Positions 25,675 to 35,216 of a stretch of 64,000 nucleotides of DNA are shown piece by piece. Within the stretch, counting starts at the first letter, position 1, and every line of letters begins with the position of its first letter. This DNA is from Acidulodesulfobacterium sp021802425 (GTDB lineage: Bacteria > SZUA-79 > Acidulodesulfobacterales > Acidulodesulfobacteraceae). Both the position numbers and the translations under genes were made by a program. Under the pieces are notes generated by a model. It was given only the letters and a program-made list of their open reading frames with translations, had not been told where the DNA came from and made no database searches. Where the stretch lies: positions 139,789 through 203,788 of the forward strand of contig JAJZXJ010000001.1 in the NCBI GenBank assembly GCA_021802425.1, written 5' to 3'.

Positions 25675-27807
25675 TCACATAAGAACATCGGGGTCAACAT
25701 CTATAATGATTTTTTGGGATGAAAAATATTTGGATAAGCGCGGATTTTGCTTTAAAATATTTATTAATTTATGCAGATTGGACATTCCGCCGGACGATTT
25801 TAGTATCGATTGATACCTGAAATTATTTTCTATTTTTTCGATTGGGCAGGGAGACGGCCCCAGTACCGATATATTTGCAAATCCGTTTAATCTAATTATT
25901 TCATCGATGATTTTTCTTAAACTTTGCGCTTTTTCTTTAAGTTTATCGAGATTTTTATCGAAAAGTCTTATTGCCGCTATTTTTGAATATGGCGGATAGC
26001 CGTATTCTCTTCTTATCTCAAGCTCTTTTTCGTAAAAACCGACGACATCGTGCATAGCCGCATAATTTAATACATAGTTGTCCGCTATAAAAGTCTGGAT
26101 TACGATGCTTCCCCGATGGCCGCCCCTTCCCGCTCTTCCCGAAACCTGCGTTAATACTTGAAATGCCTTCTCGGCGCTTCTAAAATCAGGGATATTTAAC
26201 AAACTGTCCGCTAAAATTACAACGACAAGCCCGACATCCGGAAAATCATGTCCTTTAGTAATAAGTTGAGTTCCTATAAGTATATCTATTTCTTTTCCCC
26301 GCATTTTTTTAAATATGTCTAAACCCTTTTTTTGGCTTTTTACGATATCCGAGTCAATCCGCTCAACTTTAATATTACCGCTGAATACCTGTTTTATATT
26401 ATCTTCCAATTTTTGGACACCCGCGCCGTATGGTTCGATATTGCCTTCTCCGCACTCAGGGCATAATTTTGGAACACCTTCTTGATAGTTGCAGTAGTGG
26501 CATTTTAAAACCCCGTTTTCTTCCGTAATTTTATTGTATTCTTTATGGTAAACCAGCGATATAGCGCAATTTTTACAAAAAAATTGATGACCGCATGATG
26601 TGCAAATTAAAAATGTAGAAAATCCCCTCCTGTTTAAAAAAAGTATTACCTGCCTTTTTTTATCTATATTGTCTTTTATAAACAAGGTGGACTGATTGGA
26701 TATAATTTTATCTTTAAATTCTCTTTTCCCTGAATTTTTAAATTCATTTTTTAAATCTACTATATGTACTTCAGGCATAGATTTTCCATTTATCCTGTTT
26801 TTTATATAAATGTATTCATATTTTTTAAGTTCCTTTGCATTGTAATAAGATTCAAGGGCAGGTGTTGCCGAACCCAAGACGCAAACAGCGGGAGCCTTTT
26901 TAGAAACCATAACGGCAATATCCCTTGCGTTATATAAAAGTCCTGCCTGTTGCTTATAAGAGCCGTCGTGTTCCTCATCCACTATTATAAGCCCTGAATT
27001 TTTTAACGGTGCGAAAATAGCCGATCTTGCCCCCAAAATCAATTTAATATCGCCGTTTATTATCTTAAACCAGTTGACCAATTTTTCTTTTTTGGAAACC
27101 TTGCTGTGAAATACTGCAAATCTATTTTCTTCAATCAGCTTTTTAAATCTATTTTTTATCAGGTATATAAATTGATTAGTGATGAATATTTCTGGAACAA
27201 TTATAATAACTTGCTTGTTTAAATTTAAAGCAAATTCTAATAAATTAAAATAAATCTCGGTTTTACCGCTTGCAGTAACGCCGTGCAGTAAAAATGTTTT
27301 GTAAATACCGCCCTCCATAGCCTCCTTAATTATATTGATCGAATTTATCTGGTCTTTTGTAAGCCTGTAAGGAATATCGGAAATATCGGTTGAGCCTTCG
27401 CTGTCATAATTTTCTTTATCGCTATTTTTACCGCCGTTTGCCTCTTCATAATATTTATCTAAGAGGTTAAAGTGTTTTATATCTATGGACGGCAATGCTG
27501 TTTCAAAAACCTTCGAGATATTTTCATGATAATATGAGGATAGAAAGTTATATATATCTTTGTGAGGTTCTTTAAAAAAAGAGGCTTTCGAAAGTTGATG
27601 TATTTCTTTTAATTTGATATTTTTTAATCCGGCCGGGTCGTTAGGGGTTTTGGTTTTAAGATTATAAATATAACCGTAAGCCGTTCTGTTTTTTAAAGGC
27701 GCCAGGACGGCTTTACCCACTTCCGCGCTGTTTTTAAATTCTTCAGGTATTAGATAACTAAATTTAATATCGGTTCCGCTTTTTGGGATAACTATGTCGG
27801 CTATCAT
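25675..27807 (-). CDS. priA: Primosomal replication restart helicase PriA
   Basis: A 710-aa superfamily 2 helicase. The N-terminal DNA-binding region holds 'VLAPLKNRTAYGYIY'. Walker A is 'GVTASGKTEIY', the DEXH box is 'DEEHDGSYKQ', and 'GSATPALESYYNA' follows. The paired zinc-binding cysteines are 'CTSCGHQFFCKNC' and 'CHYC...LCPEC', and 'GTQLITKGHDFP' and 'QVSGRAGRG' complete the helicase core. PriA reloads replisomes at stalled forks. Length and motif order are normal. Confidence 0.95.
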   Translation of the reverse strand: MIADIVIPKSGTDIKFSYLIPEEFKNSAEVGKAVLAPLKNRTAYGYIYNLKTKTPNDPAGLKNIKLKEIHQLSKASFFKEPHKDIYNFLSSYYHENISKVFETALPSIDIKHFNLLDKYYEEANGGKNSDKENYDSEGSTDISDIPYRLTKDQINSINIIKEAMEGGIYKTFLLHGVTASGKTEIYFNLLEFALNLNKQVIIIVPEIFITNQFIYLIKNRFKKLIEENRFAVFHSKVSKKEKLVNWFKIINGDIKLILGARSAIFAPLKNSGLIIVDEEHDGSYKQQAGLLYNARDIAVMVSKKAPAVCVLGSATPALESYYNAKELKKYEYIYIKNRINGKSMPEVHIVDLKNEFKNSGKREFKDKIISNQSTLFIKDNIDKKRQVILFLNRRGFSTFLICTSCGHQFFCKNCAISLVYHKEYNKITEENGVLKCHYCNYQEGVPKLCPECGEGNIEPYGAGVQKLEDNIKQVFSGNIKVERIDSDIVKSQKKGLDIFKKMRGKEIDILIGTQLITKGHDFPDVGLVVVILADSLLNIPDFRSAEKAFQVLTQVSGRAGRGGHRGSIVIQTFIADNYVLNYAAMHDVVGFYEKELEIRREYGYPPYSKIAAIRLFDKNLDKLKEKAQSLRKIIDEIIRLNGFANISVLGPSPCPIEKIENNFRYQSILKSSGGMSNLHKLINILKQNPRLSKYFSSQKIIIDVDPDVLM

Positions 27808-27868
27808 ATCTTTGTATTATAACCCACATAAAAGCAAATAAAAACAAAAAAACGCCTCTTAAGCAGGA

Positions 27869-27910
27869 AGCAGGATGTCAAGTCTCGAATTCCGGACATG
27901 ACACCCTGCT
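27869..27910 (-). terminator. Hairpin, probable terminator of the radical SAM gene
   Basis: Arms AGCAGGATGTCA (27869-27880) and TGACACCCTGCT (27899-27910) pair at 11 of 12 positions. On the minus strand a run of seven T follows about 20 nt further on, downstream of the gene ending at 27949. Confidence 0.5.
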
Positions 27911-27948
27911 TGTATATTTATACATATAAGTATAATGTTTCCCTATTT

Positions 27949-29406
27949 TTATTGGGCTTTTGTTTCGTTCTTTACGGTTTTTCCGCCTTTCAAAGGATAA
28001 AAACTCCTTCTGTAATAATCATCTTCATTTAATTTGGTCTTTTCTCCTGCATAGTTGTAGAAAAACTTACCATTGTCAAATTCTTCCTCCCAAACCGCGT
28101 CGGCAATCCTTCCATAGCTCTGTGAATATGTATCCATCTTATCCTTTAGTTCAGATATGATGGAATCACCTCCTTCCTGCGTCGCTTTTGCACCCCCTTC
28201 GGCGACAACCTTTCGCAATATATCGGGATGGTCTATTATCATGCAGGGGCGAAGCCTGTTTTTAATACCCATTTGTTCTTTTCTAATGGATTTAAAGTAC
28301 ATGGAATTAAGTATTTCCTCCATTGATTTATCAAATATGTTATCCGCGGCAAATTGGGCAAAGACGCACGGTTCTACGCCGCCGTTCGCGTTTATATGAA
28401 GATACACGCGGCCGCCGGAAAGGCATCCGTGCGAAAGAACGCCGTCATTCCAAAAATCGGCAACAACGATAGGTTTAGTTTCTCTTATTTCAACTACCCT
28501 TTTTCTTCGATAATTTCGTTGTTCCGGCGTCGGCATAAGATTGACATCGGGTTCGCGCCCAATCGGTATATAGTTAAAATACCAGCCTAAGAAACACCCC
28601 TGTTTAACATAAAAGTCTATAAATTCATCGCTTACTATTACATTGTTATTAAACCTCGTGGCTGTCGCCGAAAATCCAAAAAGCATCCCGTTGTCTTTAA
28701 GATTTTTCATTGCGGAAACGACCTTTTTAAAATGCCCCTTTCCCCTTCTTTCATCGGTTTCGTCTTCAAAACCCTCGACGCTGATGCATGGAAAAACATT
28801 GCCCATACCGGCAAGCCTTTCAGCCATTTTACCGTCGATTAACGAGCCGTTCGTATATATCTGAAAATAGCAATCGCTGTTTTTTTCGATTATATCCAAA
28901 ATATCCTTTCTTACAAACGGCTCTCCGCCGGAGAGCGTATAGAAAAATATCCCGAAACTTTTACCCTCCTCGATAATTTGATTAATTTTTTCGTGCGAAA
29001 GCATATCTCTTCTTGTGTAGTTTGCGGAATAGCACCCGTAGCATTTTAAATTGCAGTGCATCGTAGGGCTTATGACATAAAAAAGCGGAGGGTAAAATCC
29101 GTTCTTTTCAATAAATTCTTTCCTTTTTTCGCCGCTTAACAGTAAAAAATTAGAAATAAAATTATCCAAAATCCCCTTTTTAACATTTTTAGAAAGATAC
29201 GGGAGTTTTCTCTTTAAGTTTACAAAAATATGGTCAAAAAATATTTTACCCGCAGGAGCTTTAAAGTTGTTTAATTTATCGGAAATCTTGATTATCGTTT
29301 CGTCGGTTAGCTTTGGAATTATGTAATTGCTTGCGAGATAAAGGGCGTTTCTTACGACCGCGCTCTTAACCCTTTTTCTCAACGGTGACAGCGATAGTTC
29401 TGCCAT
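27949..29406 (-). CDS. Radical SAM protein with SPASM-like C-terminus, function unknown
   Basis: About 485 aa from the ATG at 29406, chosen because AGGGGGT lies 5 bp before it. A TTG at 29421 is less likely. The radical SAM motif is 'MHCNLKCYGCYS', followed by 'YTLSGGEPFVRKDI' and 'IYTNGSLID'. The C-terminal part has cysteines in 'HGCLSGGRVYLHINANGGVEPCVF' (SPASM-like auxiliary cluster). An N-terminal segment of about 120 aa resembles those of lipid-modifying radical SAM proteins such as HpnH, but this is not decisive. The downstream neighbour is priA and the upstream one a deacetylase-like gene; neither defines a pathway. Confidence 0.75.
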   Translation of the reverse strand: MAELSLSPLRKRVKSAVVRNALYLASNYIIPKLTDETIIKISDKLNNFKAPAGKIFFDHIFVNLKRKLPYLSKNVKKGILDNFISNFLLLSGEKRKEFIEKNGFYPPLFYVISPTMHCNLKCYGCYSANYTRRDMLSHEKINQIIEEGKSFGIFFYTLSGGEPFVRKDILDIIEKNSDCYFQIYTNGSLIDGKMAERLAGMGNVFPCISVEGFEDETDERRGKGHFKKVVSAMKNLKDNGMLFGFSATATRFNNNVIVSDEFIDFYVKQGCFLGWYFNYIPIGREPDVNLMPTPEQRNYRRKRVVEIRETKPIVVADFWNDGVLSHGCLSGGRVYLHINANGGVEPCVFAQFAADNIFDKSMEEILNSMYFKSIRKEQMGIKNRLRPCMIIDHPDILRKVVAEGGAKATQEGGDSIISELKDKMDTYSQSYGRIADAVWEEEFDNGKFFYNYAGEKTKLNEDDYYRRSFYPLKGGKTVKNETKAQ

Positions 29407-29544
29407 GTGGACCCCCTGCAATAATTAATATTACACCTAAATTTAATGTTATATTTTAAGTATTATATTTTTTACAATCCATTTTTTGCCTGCTGAATAA
29501 AGTTTACCACGATAATATAAAAAGTCAAAATATCCAAATTTGGC

Positions 29545-30579
29545 CTAAATTTGATTAAGCGTATATTTTTCTAAAAATTTATATATGCCTTCCGCATAAT
29601 TAAAGGCTTTTTCATTTTTAATATCTGTTTTAATGTTATTAACCGTTATATCGCCTAAAACCAACCTGAATGCGGATGACCATGCGCATGAAGTAAATTT
29701 ATTATTGTAGCCCCCTCCGCCGAGCCATATCTTATTTACATTTTTTTCATTAATATTTTTTATTATATTTAAATACCCTTTTAACGATAGATTAATATGG
29801 GACAATAAATCAAATTTCGATGTATCCGCCCCTATCTGCGCTACTATTACATCGGGCTTAAATCCTTGAAAAACTTCGTCGAATACTTTTGTAAAATTAA
29901 TTATATAAGTATAGTCGTCCGTGCCGGGATAAAGAGGAAAATTAATTGAACCTTTTTCTTCGGCATAACCTTCCGCGGGAAATAAAAAATCGCCGCTTTC
30001 ATGAAAAGACAATATTAATAAATCTTTTTTGTTTCTTGGATCATTTTTAAAAGCATCCGTGACGCCGTCGCAAAAATGTGCATCGATATCGACATATAAA
30101 ACCCTTTTTCCATAATTCAACAATCTTAATATCGCATATACGGGGTCATTTACATAACAAAATCCCCATGCATAATTTTTTTTTGCGTGATGCAGTCCTC
30201 CCGGAAAATAAAACACATCCGAATAATTTTCTTTAACAATTAAATCGGCGGCTAAATTAACTGCCCCTATATGAATGCTCGAGGTGGTAAAAATTCCTTT
30301 GAAATAAGGATTATCAGTGGTTCCTATCCCGTATTTTTTGGGAGCATATTTTGTTTCATCTTTTTCTGTATCGTAAAGGTACCGGATATAATCAATGTCA
30401 TGGTATAAACTCATGTCGGACAGGGCGGCCGGCAAAGCGGCAAAACTATCGTAAACTCCTTTAGAGTATTTTTTAATTCTTTGCATCGTGTAAATGATTC
30501 TTTCCCTTTTTAAGGGATGGTAAGAGGCATATTTATATTTTTCTAATTCTTTATTGTATAAAAGCGCTATTTTTTTCAT
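29545..30579 (-). CDS. Histone deacetylase/AcuC-superfamily amidohydrolase
   Basis: A 344-aa protein of the arginase/deacetylase fold. It shows 'YHPLKRERI' at the N-terminus, the tandem His 'PGGLHHAKKNYAWGFCYVND', the zinc-site block 'LYVDIDAHFCDGV' and 'QIGADTSKFD', and 'WLGGGGYN' with the glycine-rich loop near the catalytic Tyr. Bacterial members deacetylate acetyl-lysine proteins (AcuC acts on acetyl-CoA synthetase) or polyamines. All metal ligands appear present. No acetyl-CoA synthetase gene is adjacent. Confidence 0.88.
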   Translation of the reverse strand: MKKIALLYNKELEKYKYASYHPLKRERIIYTMQRIKKYSKGVYDSFAALPAALSDMSLYHDIDYIRYLYDTEKDETKYAPKKYGIGTTDNPYFKGIFTTSSIHIGAVNLAADLIVKENYSDVFYFPGGLHHAKKNYAWGFCYVNDPVYAILRLLNYGKRVLYVDIDAHFCDGVTDAFKNDPRNKKDLLILSFHESGDFLFPAEGYAEEKGSINFPLYPGTDDYTYIINFTKVFDEVFQGFKPDVIVAQIGADTSKFDLLSHINLSLKGYLNIIKNINEKNVNKIWLGGGGYNNKFTSCAWSSAFRLVLGDITVNNIKTDIKNEKAFNYAEGIYKFLEKYTLNQI

Positions 30580-30602
30580 TTTCCATTCTTTTCTCTATGA
30601 TT

Positions 30603-31850
30603 TTAAAGGTTGGATTTTGAAGAAAAAATAATTAAAGAGGCGATTAAACTTAATATTGCGGCATATAAATATGAATAATTAGCTCCGACATAATAAAGAA
30701 GCCCCATAAGAACATTGCCGCCAAATAACCCCAAGCTTCTTGCTGCGGTGAGCGACCCCATTCCTCTTCCTATTGTTTCGTTTTTGACGATTAAACTAAT
30801 CGCAGTAGGCTCTATAGTTTCTATAATGCCTAAAGATATTCCAAGAATGGCAACGCAAATATAATATAATAAAGGATTTAAAGAAAATGTAAATATCAAT
30901 GCCATACCAAGAGAGCCTGCAAAAGTAAGAAAATAACCAAAACCAAGTTTATTAATAGTTTTGGCTATTGTTTTTCCTGCAATTAAACCTGTCAGCGCCG
31001 TGCAGATAAAGAATAAAACATATGAAAGAATACCCAAAGCATCATTTTTAGAGGATTCGGCTATAGTTAAAATTGGAAATCCAAAGCTGAAAGAACTAAA
31101 GCCGTATAAAGAAGTTGCAATTAAAATCCTTTTAAACAAGTTTTCATTCAAATCGCTATTTTTCTTATTTAAACCCGCGCTGTTATTTGCGTTATTATTG
31201 TTATCGGTATTAATAGCGGCATTCTTTTTAGGATTATTATTTATATTACCGTTTGCGCTATTATCAGGGTTATTAATTAATTTTTTCTTTGAAATCAATG
31301 TCAAAAAAAGAGTTGAAATCAATAAGGGTCCGATAGTTGTTAATAAAATATATTTTAAAGGAACATGATAAGTAAATAGAATCAATGCATAAATGCCTGC
31401 AAAGAACCCCCCTCCTTGATCAAGCGCATGCAAAAACCCATAAGCTTTTCCGTAAAATTCTTTTAGAACCGACCGCGAAAGCAAGACCCTTCTTGAAGGA
31501 GACCTGAAATTTCTTGCCCACCACCCCGTTGAAAAGAATGCGACCGCTTCCGCTGGATAGAGGCTGAATCCTGTAAAGGATAGAAGCGGTATTAAAAGAT
31601 TGCCTATGATTGCAATTTTTTTATGGCCGAATTTATCTCCCGCCCTTCCGCCGAAATAACCAAAGAAAGCCCCTATTCCATAACTTATTGCAGAAGCTAT
31701 GCCAAAATAGATAACGGAACTGTGGAGGTCTAAAACTAGGAATATTGGAAATATTACCAGAACAGCCTGATAACCTAAATCGGCAAAAAAAGCCGATAAC
31801 GATATAAAAAGAACATTGCTGTTTAACCATTTTTTTTTAGAACCTTCCAT
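30603..31850 (-). CDS. Major facilitator superfamily transporter
   Basis: A 415-aa protein with about 12 transmembrane helices. The loop-2 motif is 'GYFGGRAGDKFGHKKIAIIG', equivalent to the MFS motif A 'GxLaDrxGrkk'. The central cytoplasmic loop (about 195-240) is an asparagine-rich low-complexity stretch ('NTDNNNNANN'), unusual for MFS proteins. The substrate is unknown. It lies 23 bp upstream of the deacetylase-like gene on the same strand. Confidence 0.85.
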   Translation of the reverse strand: MEGSKKKWLNSNVLFISLSAFFADLGYQAVLVIFPIFLVLDLHSSVIYFGIASAISYGIGAFFGYFGGRAGDKFGHKKIAIIGNLLIPLLSFTGFSLYPAEAVAFFSTGWWARNFRSPSRRVLLSRSVLKEFYGKAYGFLHALDQGGGFFAGIYALILFTYHVPLKYILLTTIGPLLISTLFLTLISKKKLINNPDNSANGNINNNPKKNAAINTDNNNNANNSAGLNKKNSDLNENLFKRILIATSLYGFSSFSFGFPILTIAESSKNDALGILSYVLFFICTALTGLIAGKTIAKTINKLGFGYFLTFAGSLGMALIFTFSLNPLLYYICVAILGISLGIIETIEPTAISLIVKNETIGRGMGSLTAARSLGLFGGNVLMGLLYYVGANYSYLYAAILSLIASLIIFSSKSNL

Positions 31851-31972
31851 ATCCCCTCTTATTTTTATAATTATCGTATTTTCACATTAACAATTATGTT
31901 GTTATTTACTGCGTATATATTAATATTTTCATGCCCAAAACTCAAGGACGGGATTGAATTAATTTTTGGTAA

Positions 31973-32001
31973 TTGCTTTTTTAAGGATTTTTTGCGATAA
32001 T
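31973..32001 (+). promoter_or_regulatory. Sigma70-type promoter of tRNA-Ala
   Basis: TTGCTT (31973-31978), a 17-bp spacer, then GATAAT (31996-32001). A transcript would begin near 32008, about 37 nt before the mature tRNA 5' end. Confidence 0.6.
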
Positions 32002-32044
32002 AATGTTGAATTAAGCGTAACTTAATTCTAATTTTTAATAAAGT

Positions 32045-32120
32045 GGGGGGTTAGCCCAGTTGGTAGAGCGACGCCTTCGCATGGCGTAGGCCGCGGGTTC
32101 GAGTCCCGTGCCCTCCACCA
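32045..32120 (+). tRNA. tRNA-Ala (anticodon CGC)
   Basis: A 76-nt cloverleaf with encoded CCA. The acceptor GGGGGGT pairs with GCCCTCC (two wobbles). The D-arm has GTTGGTA and one mismatch (C12-A23). The anticodon stem ACGCC/GGCGT encloses the loop TTCGCAT with anticodon CGC. The T-arm GCGGG-TTCGAGT-CCCGT closes the fold. It reads GCG codons. Confidence 0.93.
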
Positions 32121-32188
32121 CTTTCTATTAAGATTAGCCGAATTTCATTCCTTGGCAGGCGGGGAATCCAAGTTTAGAGCAGACCTTA

Positions 32189-33475
32189 TCAGATTACTTC
32201 CTTAACGGCTTTCTTAATAACAAAGACCGTTTTATCCAGATCGGCTTTGGTATGTTTGGAGCTTAAAAACATTGCTTCATACTGGGACGGGGCTATAAAT
32301 AACCCTTCGTTTAAGGCTATTCTAAAAAACTTTTTAAACATGTTTGTGTCCGATTTCATTACATCGTCAAAATTATTAACCCTTCCTTTCTTAAAAAATA
32401 TCGTAAGCAGCGAAGATATATTATTTATTGCAATCTTATCCTTAAAATCCTTAAGCTCGTCTTTTAAGTTTTTAAGTAAATAATTTGCCGCTTCGTTTGC
32501 CTTAGATATTGCGTTATCTTCTTCTACGGCTTTTATAGTGGCGATTCCGGCGGCCACGCATATTGGATTGCCTGAGAGCGTCCCTGCCTGGTAAACAGGG
32601 CCTAACGGGGAAAGATATTCCATTATATCCTTTCTTCCGCCGAAGGCGCCTATCGGAAGTCCTCCGCCGATGATTTTGCCGAGGCAGGTAATATCGGGTT
32701 TTAAATTAAACAAGCCCTGTGCGCCTCCCAAGGAAAGCCTGAAACCGGTAATAACTTCGTCGAAAATAACGAGAGAGTCGTTTTCGCGGGTCAAATCTAT
32801 TAATTCTTTCAGAAAATTATCTTCAGGCAGTACCGTTCCCATATTTGCGGCGACGGGTTCGATTATAACGGCGGCTATTTCTCCCTTGTTGTTAGAAAAA
32901 AGTGTTTTTACGGAATCTAAGTCGTTATAAACCGCAACCAAAGTGTCTCCGGAAATGCATTCGGCAACCCCCGACGATGACGGAACGGATGTCGTTAACG
33001 CTCCTGAACCTGCCTTAACAAGCATCGAGTCGGAATGGCCGTGGTAACATCCCTCAAATTTTATGATTTTATCTCTTTTTGTAAAACCCCTCGCAAGCCT
33101 TATCGCGCTCATAACCGCTTCCGTTCCCGAATTAACAAGCCTAACCATCTCGACGGAGGGGAAATGCCTGTTAATTAAACCCGCGAGTTCTATCTCGTCC
33201 TCTGTTGTTGCCCCGAAGCTGAACCCGTTTACAGAGGCATCCGTTATAGCTTTAATAACGCGCTTATCGCTATGCCCCAAGAGCATGGGACCGTAAGACA
33301 TTACATAGTCGATATATTCGTTTCCGTCTATATCGAAAATTTTACTCCCTTCCGCTCTTTTTATGACAACGGGAGAAAGACCGACCGCCTTAAATGCGCG
33401 CACGGGGCTGTTGACGCCGCCGGGCATTACGGTTTCGGCAAGCTTAATGACATTAAGGCTATTATTGCGGTTCAT
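32189..33475 (-). CDS. hemL: Glutamate-1-semialdehyde 2,1-aminomutase HemL
   Basis: A 428-aa class III aminotransferase with the HemL opening 'VMPGGVNSPVRAFKAVGLSP', 'VRLVNSGTEAVMSAIRLARG', 'GCYHGHSDSMLVKAGSG' and the PLP lysine Lys267 in 'TCLGKIIGGGLPIGAFGG'. It makes 5-aminolevulinate in the C5 route for haem and cobalamin. Its start is separated by only a few bases from the end of the esterase gene (overlap of 4 bp), suggesting one transcript. Confidence 0.95.
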   Translation of the reverse strand: MNRNNSLNVIKLAETVMPGGVNSPVRAFKAVGLSPVVIKRAEGSKIFDIDGNEYIDYVMSYGPMLLGHSDKRVIKAITDASVNGFSFGATTEDEIELAGLINRHFPSVEMVRLVNSGTEAVMSAIRLARGFTKRDKIIKFEGCYHGHSDSMLVKAGSGALTTSVPSSSGVAECISGDTLVAVYNDLDSVKTLFSNNKGEIAAVIIEPVAANMGTVLPEDNFLKELIDLTRENDSLVIFDEVITGFRLSLGGAQGLFNLKPDITCLGKIIGGGLPIGAFGGRKDIMEYLSPLGPVYQAGTLSGNPICVAAGIATIKAVEEDNAISKANEAANYLLKNLKDELKDFKDKIAINNISSLLTIFFKKGRVNNFDDVMKSDTNMFKKFFRIALNEGLFIAPSQYEAMFLSSKHTKADLDKTVFVIKKAVKEVI

Positions 33476-34563
33476 AAAATTTTCCTTTCATTATTTTTAT
33501 CCATTTTATTAATATTACTCGACTTTGTTGCCTTTGGCAGATACGGGGCAAAAAACTTAAATACTTCTTCGTTCCATCCGGGCAAAACGACATGTCCGCT
33601 GTTTTTTGCTATAAAAAGCTGTTTTTTAGACTTTATTAGTTTATAAACGGCAAAAGTACCTTTAGGCGGACAGTCTTCGTCTTTAAGTCCTATTCCGATA
33701 AGAACCGGCGGTTTAATCCGGCCTGCAAAATGCTTTGTATCGACATAATAAAGCGACCTCATAACCTTAGCCCTGTCTTCAGGATGTTTTTTTAAAAACG
33801 CTTTAACTTCCATATACGGTCCCATTTTGGCAAGGGGCATCTGGACGGGAATATCGCTTAAAAACGGAACATCCGCGGCGGCACAGGTAACATGACGATC
33901 CATAGCGGCGTCGATTAGAGACAGTCCTCCCCCCATACTTCCGCCTGTAACGAATATAAATTTAGAATTTATATTTTTATAATGCTCAAGAAATCTTAAC
34001 GATGCAAGCGAATCCATTACTATTTTTACCATCGAAAAAGTTTTTACATGTAGAATTCCGTTTGTCATAAGCCCCGGGAAACCGGGATTATAAACCGCCC
34101 TGCTTCTTCCATGCCCCCTTAAATCGATAGAAAGCGCGCCGTAACCCCTTCTTGCAAAAAAGTGCGCCCAGCCCGGTGTTCCGTAGGAACCGTAACCGTG
34201 CAACAAAAGCACGCCGGGATACTTCTTCCCTTTAACGCCGTAAGGAATGGCGAAATAACCCTTCAGCTTTAAACCGTCATATGAGGTTAAGGTTAAATCG
34301 TATGTTTCTATTTTATTTATCCTGTCGTTATAAAGCGGTTTTAGAGTATATAGAACCTTTTCCTTGCGAAGGTTTTTATACATACCGCGCCAGAACTTTT
34401 TAAACTTTTGGTATTTAGTAAGCGTTGCCGTTTTAAGATTAGCAGGAATATTTTTAACGGATTTTGGAGATTGATTGGATATGGAGAAGTGTTTATATAA
34501 AAAAAATGAAATTGCAAAAATAACTACTACAAACAGTAATATATATAAGCTTTTCTTTTTCAT
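33472..34563 (-). CDS. Membrane-anchored alpha/beta hydrolase (acetyl-xylan-esterase-like)
   Basis: About 363 aa from the ATG at 34563. The upstream in-frame ATG at 34614 lies inside the terminator of the cytochrome gene, while GGCGGA precedes 34563. An N-terminal signal anchor ('SLYILLFVVVIFAISFFLY') is followed by a hydrolase fold with 'LLHGYGSYG', nucleophile Ser in 'TGGSMGGGLSL', acid Asp in 'GLKDEDCPP' and a final His in 'KNSGHVV'. It is probably exported to or facing the periplasm. The substrate is unknown. Confidence 0.82.
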   Translation of the reverse strand: MKKKSLYILLFVVVIFAISFFLYKHFSISNQSPKSVKNIPANLKTATLTKYQKFKKFWRGMYKNLRKEKVLYTLKPLYNDRINKIETYDLTLTSYDGLKLKGYFAIPYGVKGKKYPGVLLLHGYGSYGTPGWAHFFARRGYGALSIDLRGHGRSRAVYNPGFPGLMTNGILHVKTFSMVKIVMDSLASLRFLEHYKNINSKFIFVTGGSMGGGLSLIDAAMDRHVTCAAADVPFLSDIPVQMPLAKMGPYMEVKAFLKKHPEDRAKVMRSLYYVDTKHFAGRIKPPVLIGIGLKDEDCPPKGTFAVYKLIKSKKQLFIAKNSGHVVLPGWNEEVFKFFAPYLPKATKSSNINKMDKNNERKIL

Positions 34564-34587
34564 AAAATTCCGCCGTCTATCATAAAA

Positions 34588-34627
34588 ATAGGCATCTTTT
34601 TTGATATATTTCAAAAAGATGCCTATA
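34588..34627 (-). terminator. Intrinsic terminator of the cytochrome c gene
   Basis: An inverted repeat (arms ATAGGCATCTTTTT and AAAAAGATGCCTAT) is followed by a T-run on the minus strand, 26 bp after the cytochrome stop. Confidence 0.8.
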
Positions 34628-34652
34628 AATAGTTATTATTTTCAAATTAAAT

Positions 34653-35114
34653 TTATTTTAACGATTCAAGATACTCAGCCACAGTTTCAAGTTGAGCCGG
34701 TTTTAGAGCGTGGTTTGGCATCATTGTATTAGGATTATGAACCTTTGGGGTGTTGATTTGCACTTCAAGCCAGTGAATAGAACGGCCTTTAGTTCCTTCC
34801 TTCGATAAACTAGGTCCGATTGAACCGCCTTTGCCGTTTATTATGTGGCAGCCCGTGCAGCCTTGAGCATTAATAATTTTCATTGCAGCTGCTTCCAAAT
34901 TTTTGGAACCGGCTTTTTTAGCAGCTTTTGGAACTGAAGGCATTTTCATGCCGGGAGCCATTGTAGTACTTGGGGCAGGTGCTGCCGGTGCAGGGGTTGT
35001 TTCTGCCGCATGTTTTGACGGGGATGGCTTTTGAGCGCATCCGTAAAGCCCTATACCAATAAATAATAAAAATAAAGCGGTAAATAAAACGGTTAATCCT
35101 TTTCTTGCTTTCAA
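34653..35114 (-). CDS. Lipoprotein cytochrome c, single haem
   Basis: A 153-aa protein. A lipoprotein signal peptide (about 1-25, lipobox 'IGLYGC') is followed by an Ala/Pro-rich linker (about 28-65) and one class I cytochrome c domain. That domain has the haem motif CTGCH ('NAQGCTGCHIINGKGGSIGPSL') and a distal Met in 'NPNTMMPNH' near the C-terminus. Location: outer face of the inner membrane or inner face of the outer membrane. It is an electron carrier; its partner oxidase or reductase is not in the window. Confidence 0.92.
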   Translation of the reverse strand: MKARKGLTVLFTALFLLFIGIGLYGCAQKPSPSKHAAETTPAPAAPAPSTTMAPGMKMPSVPKAAKKAGSKNLEAAAMKIINAQGCTGCHIINGKGGSIGPSLSKEGTKGRSIHWLEVQINTPKVHNPNTMMPNHALKPAQLETVAEYLESLK

Positions 35115-35216
35115 GGTTTTTCCCTCCCTAAATTTTTAAAAATAAAAATTAAATAAAATAAAATTTTATAAACGCCAATTTTAAATATATTATATTTATT
35201 TAATTTTTTGTCAAGT

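Noticed and set aside
32146..32172. Possible fourth copy of the palindromic repeat after tRNA-Ala
   Set aside because: Only the ends (CATTCC, GGAATCC) match; the palindrome centre is lost, so chance cannot be excluded.
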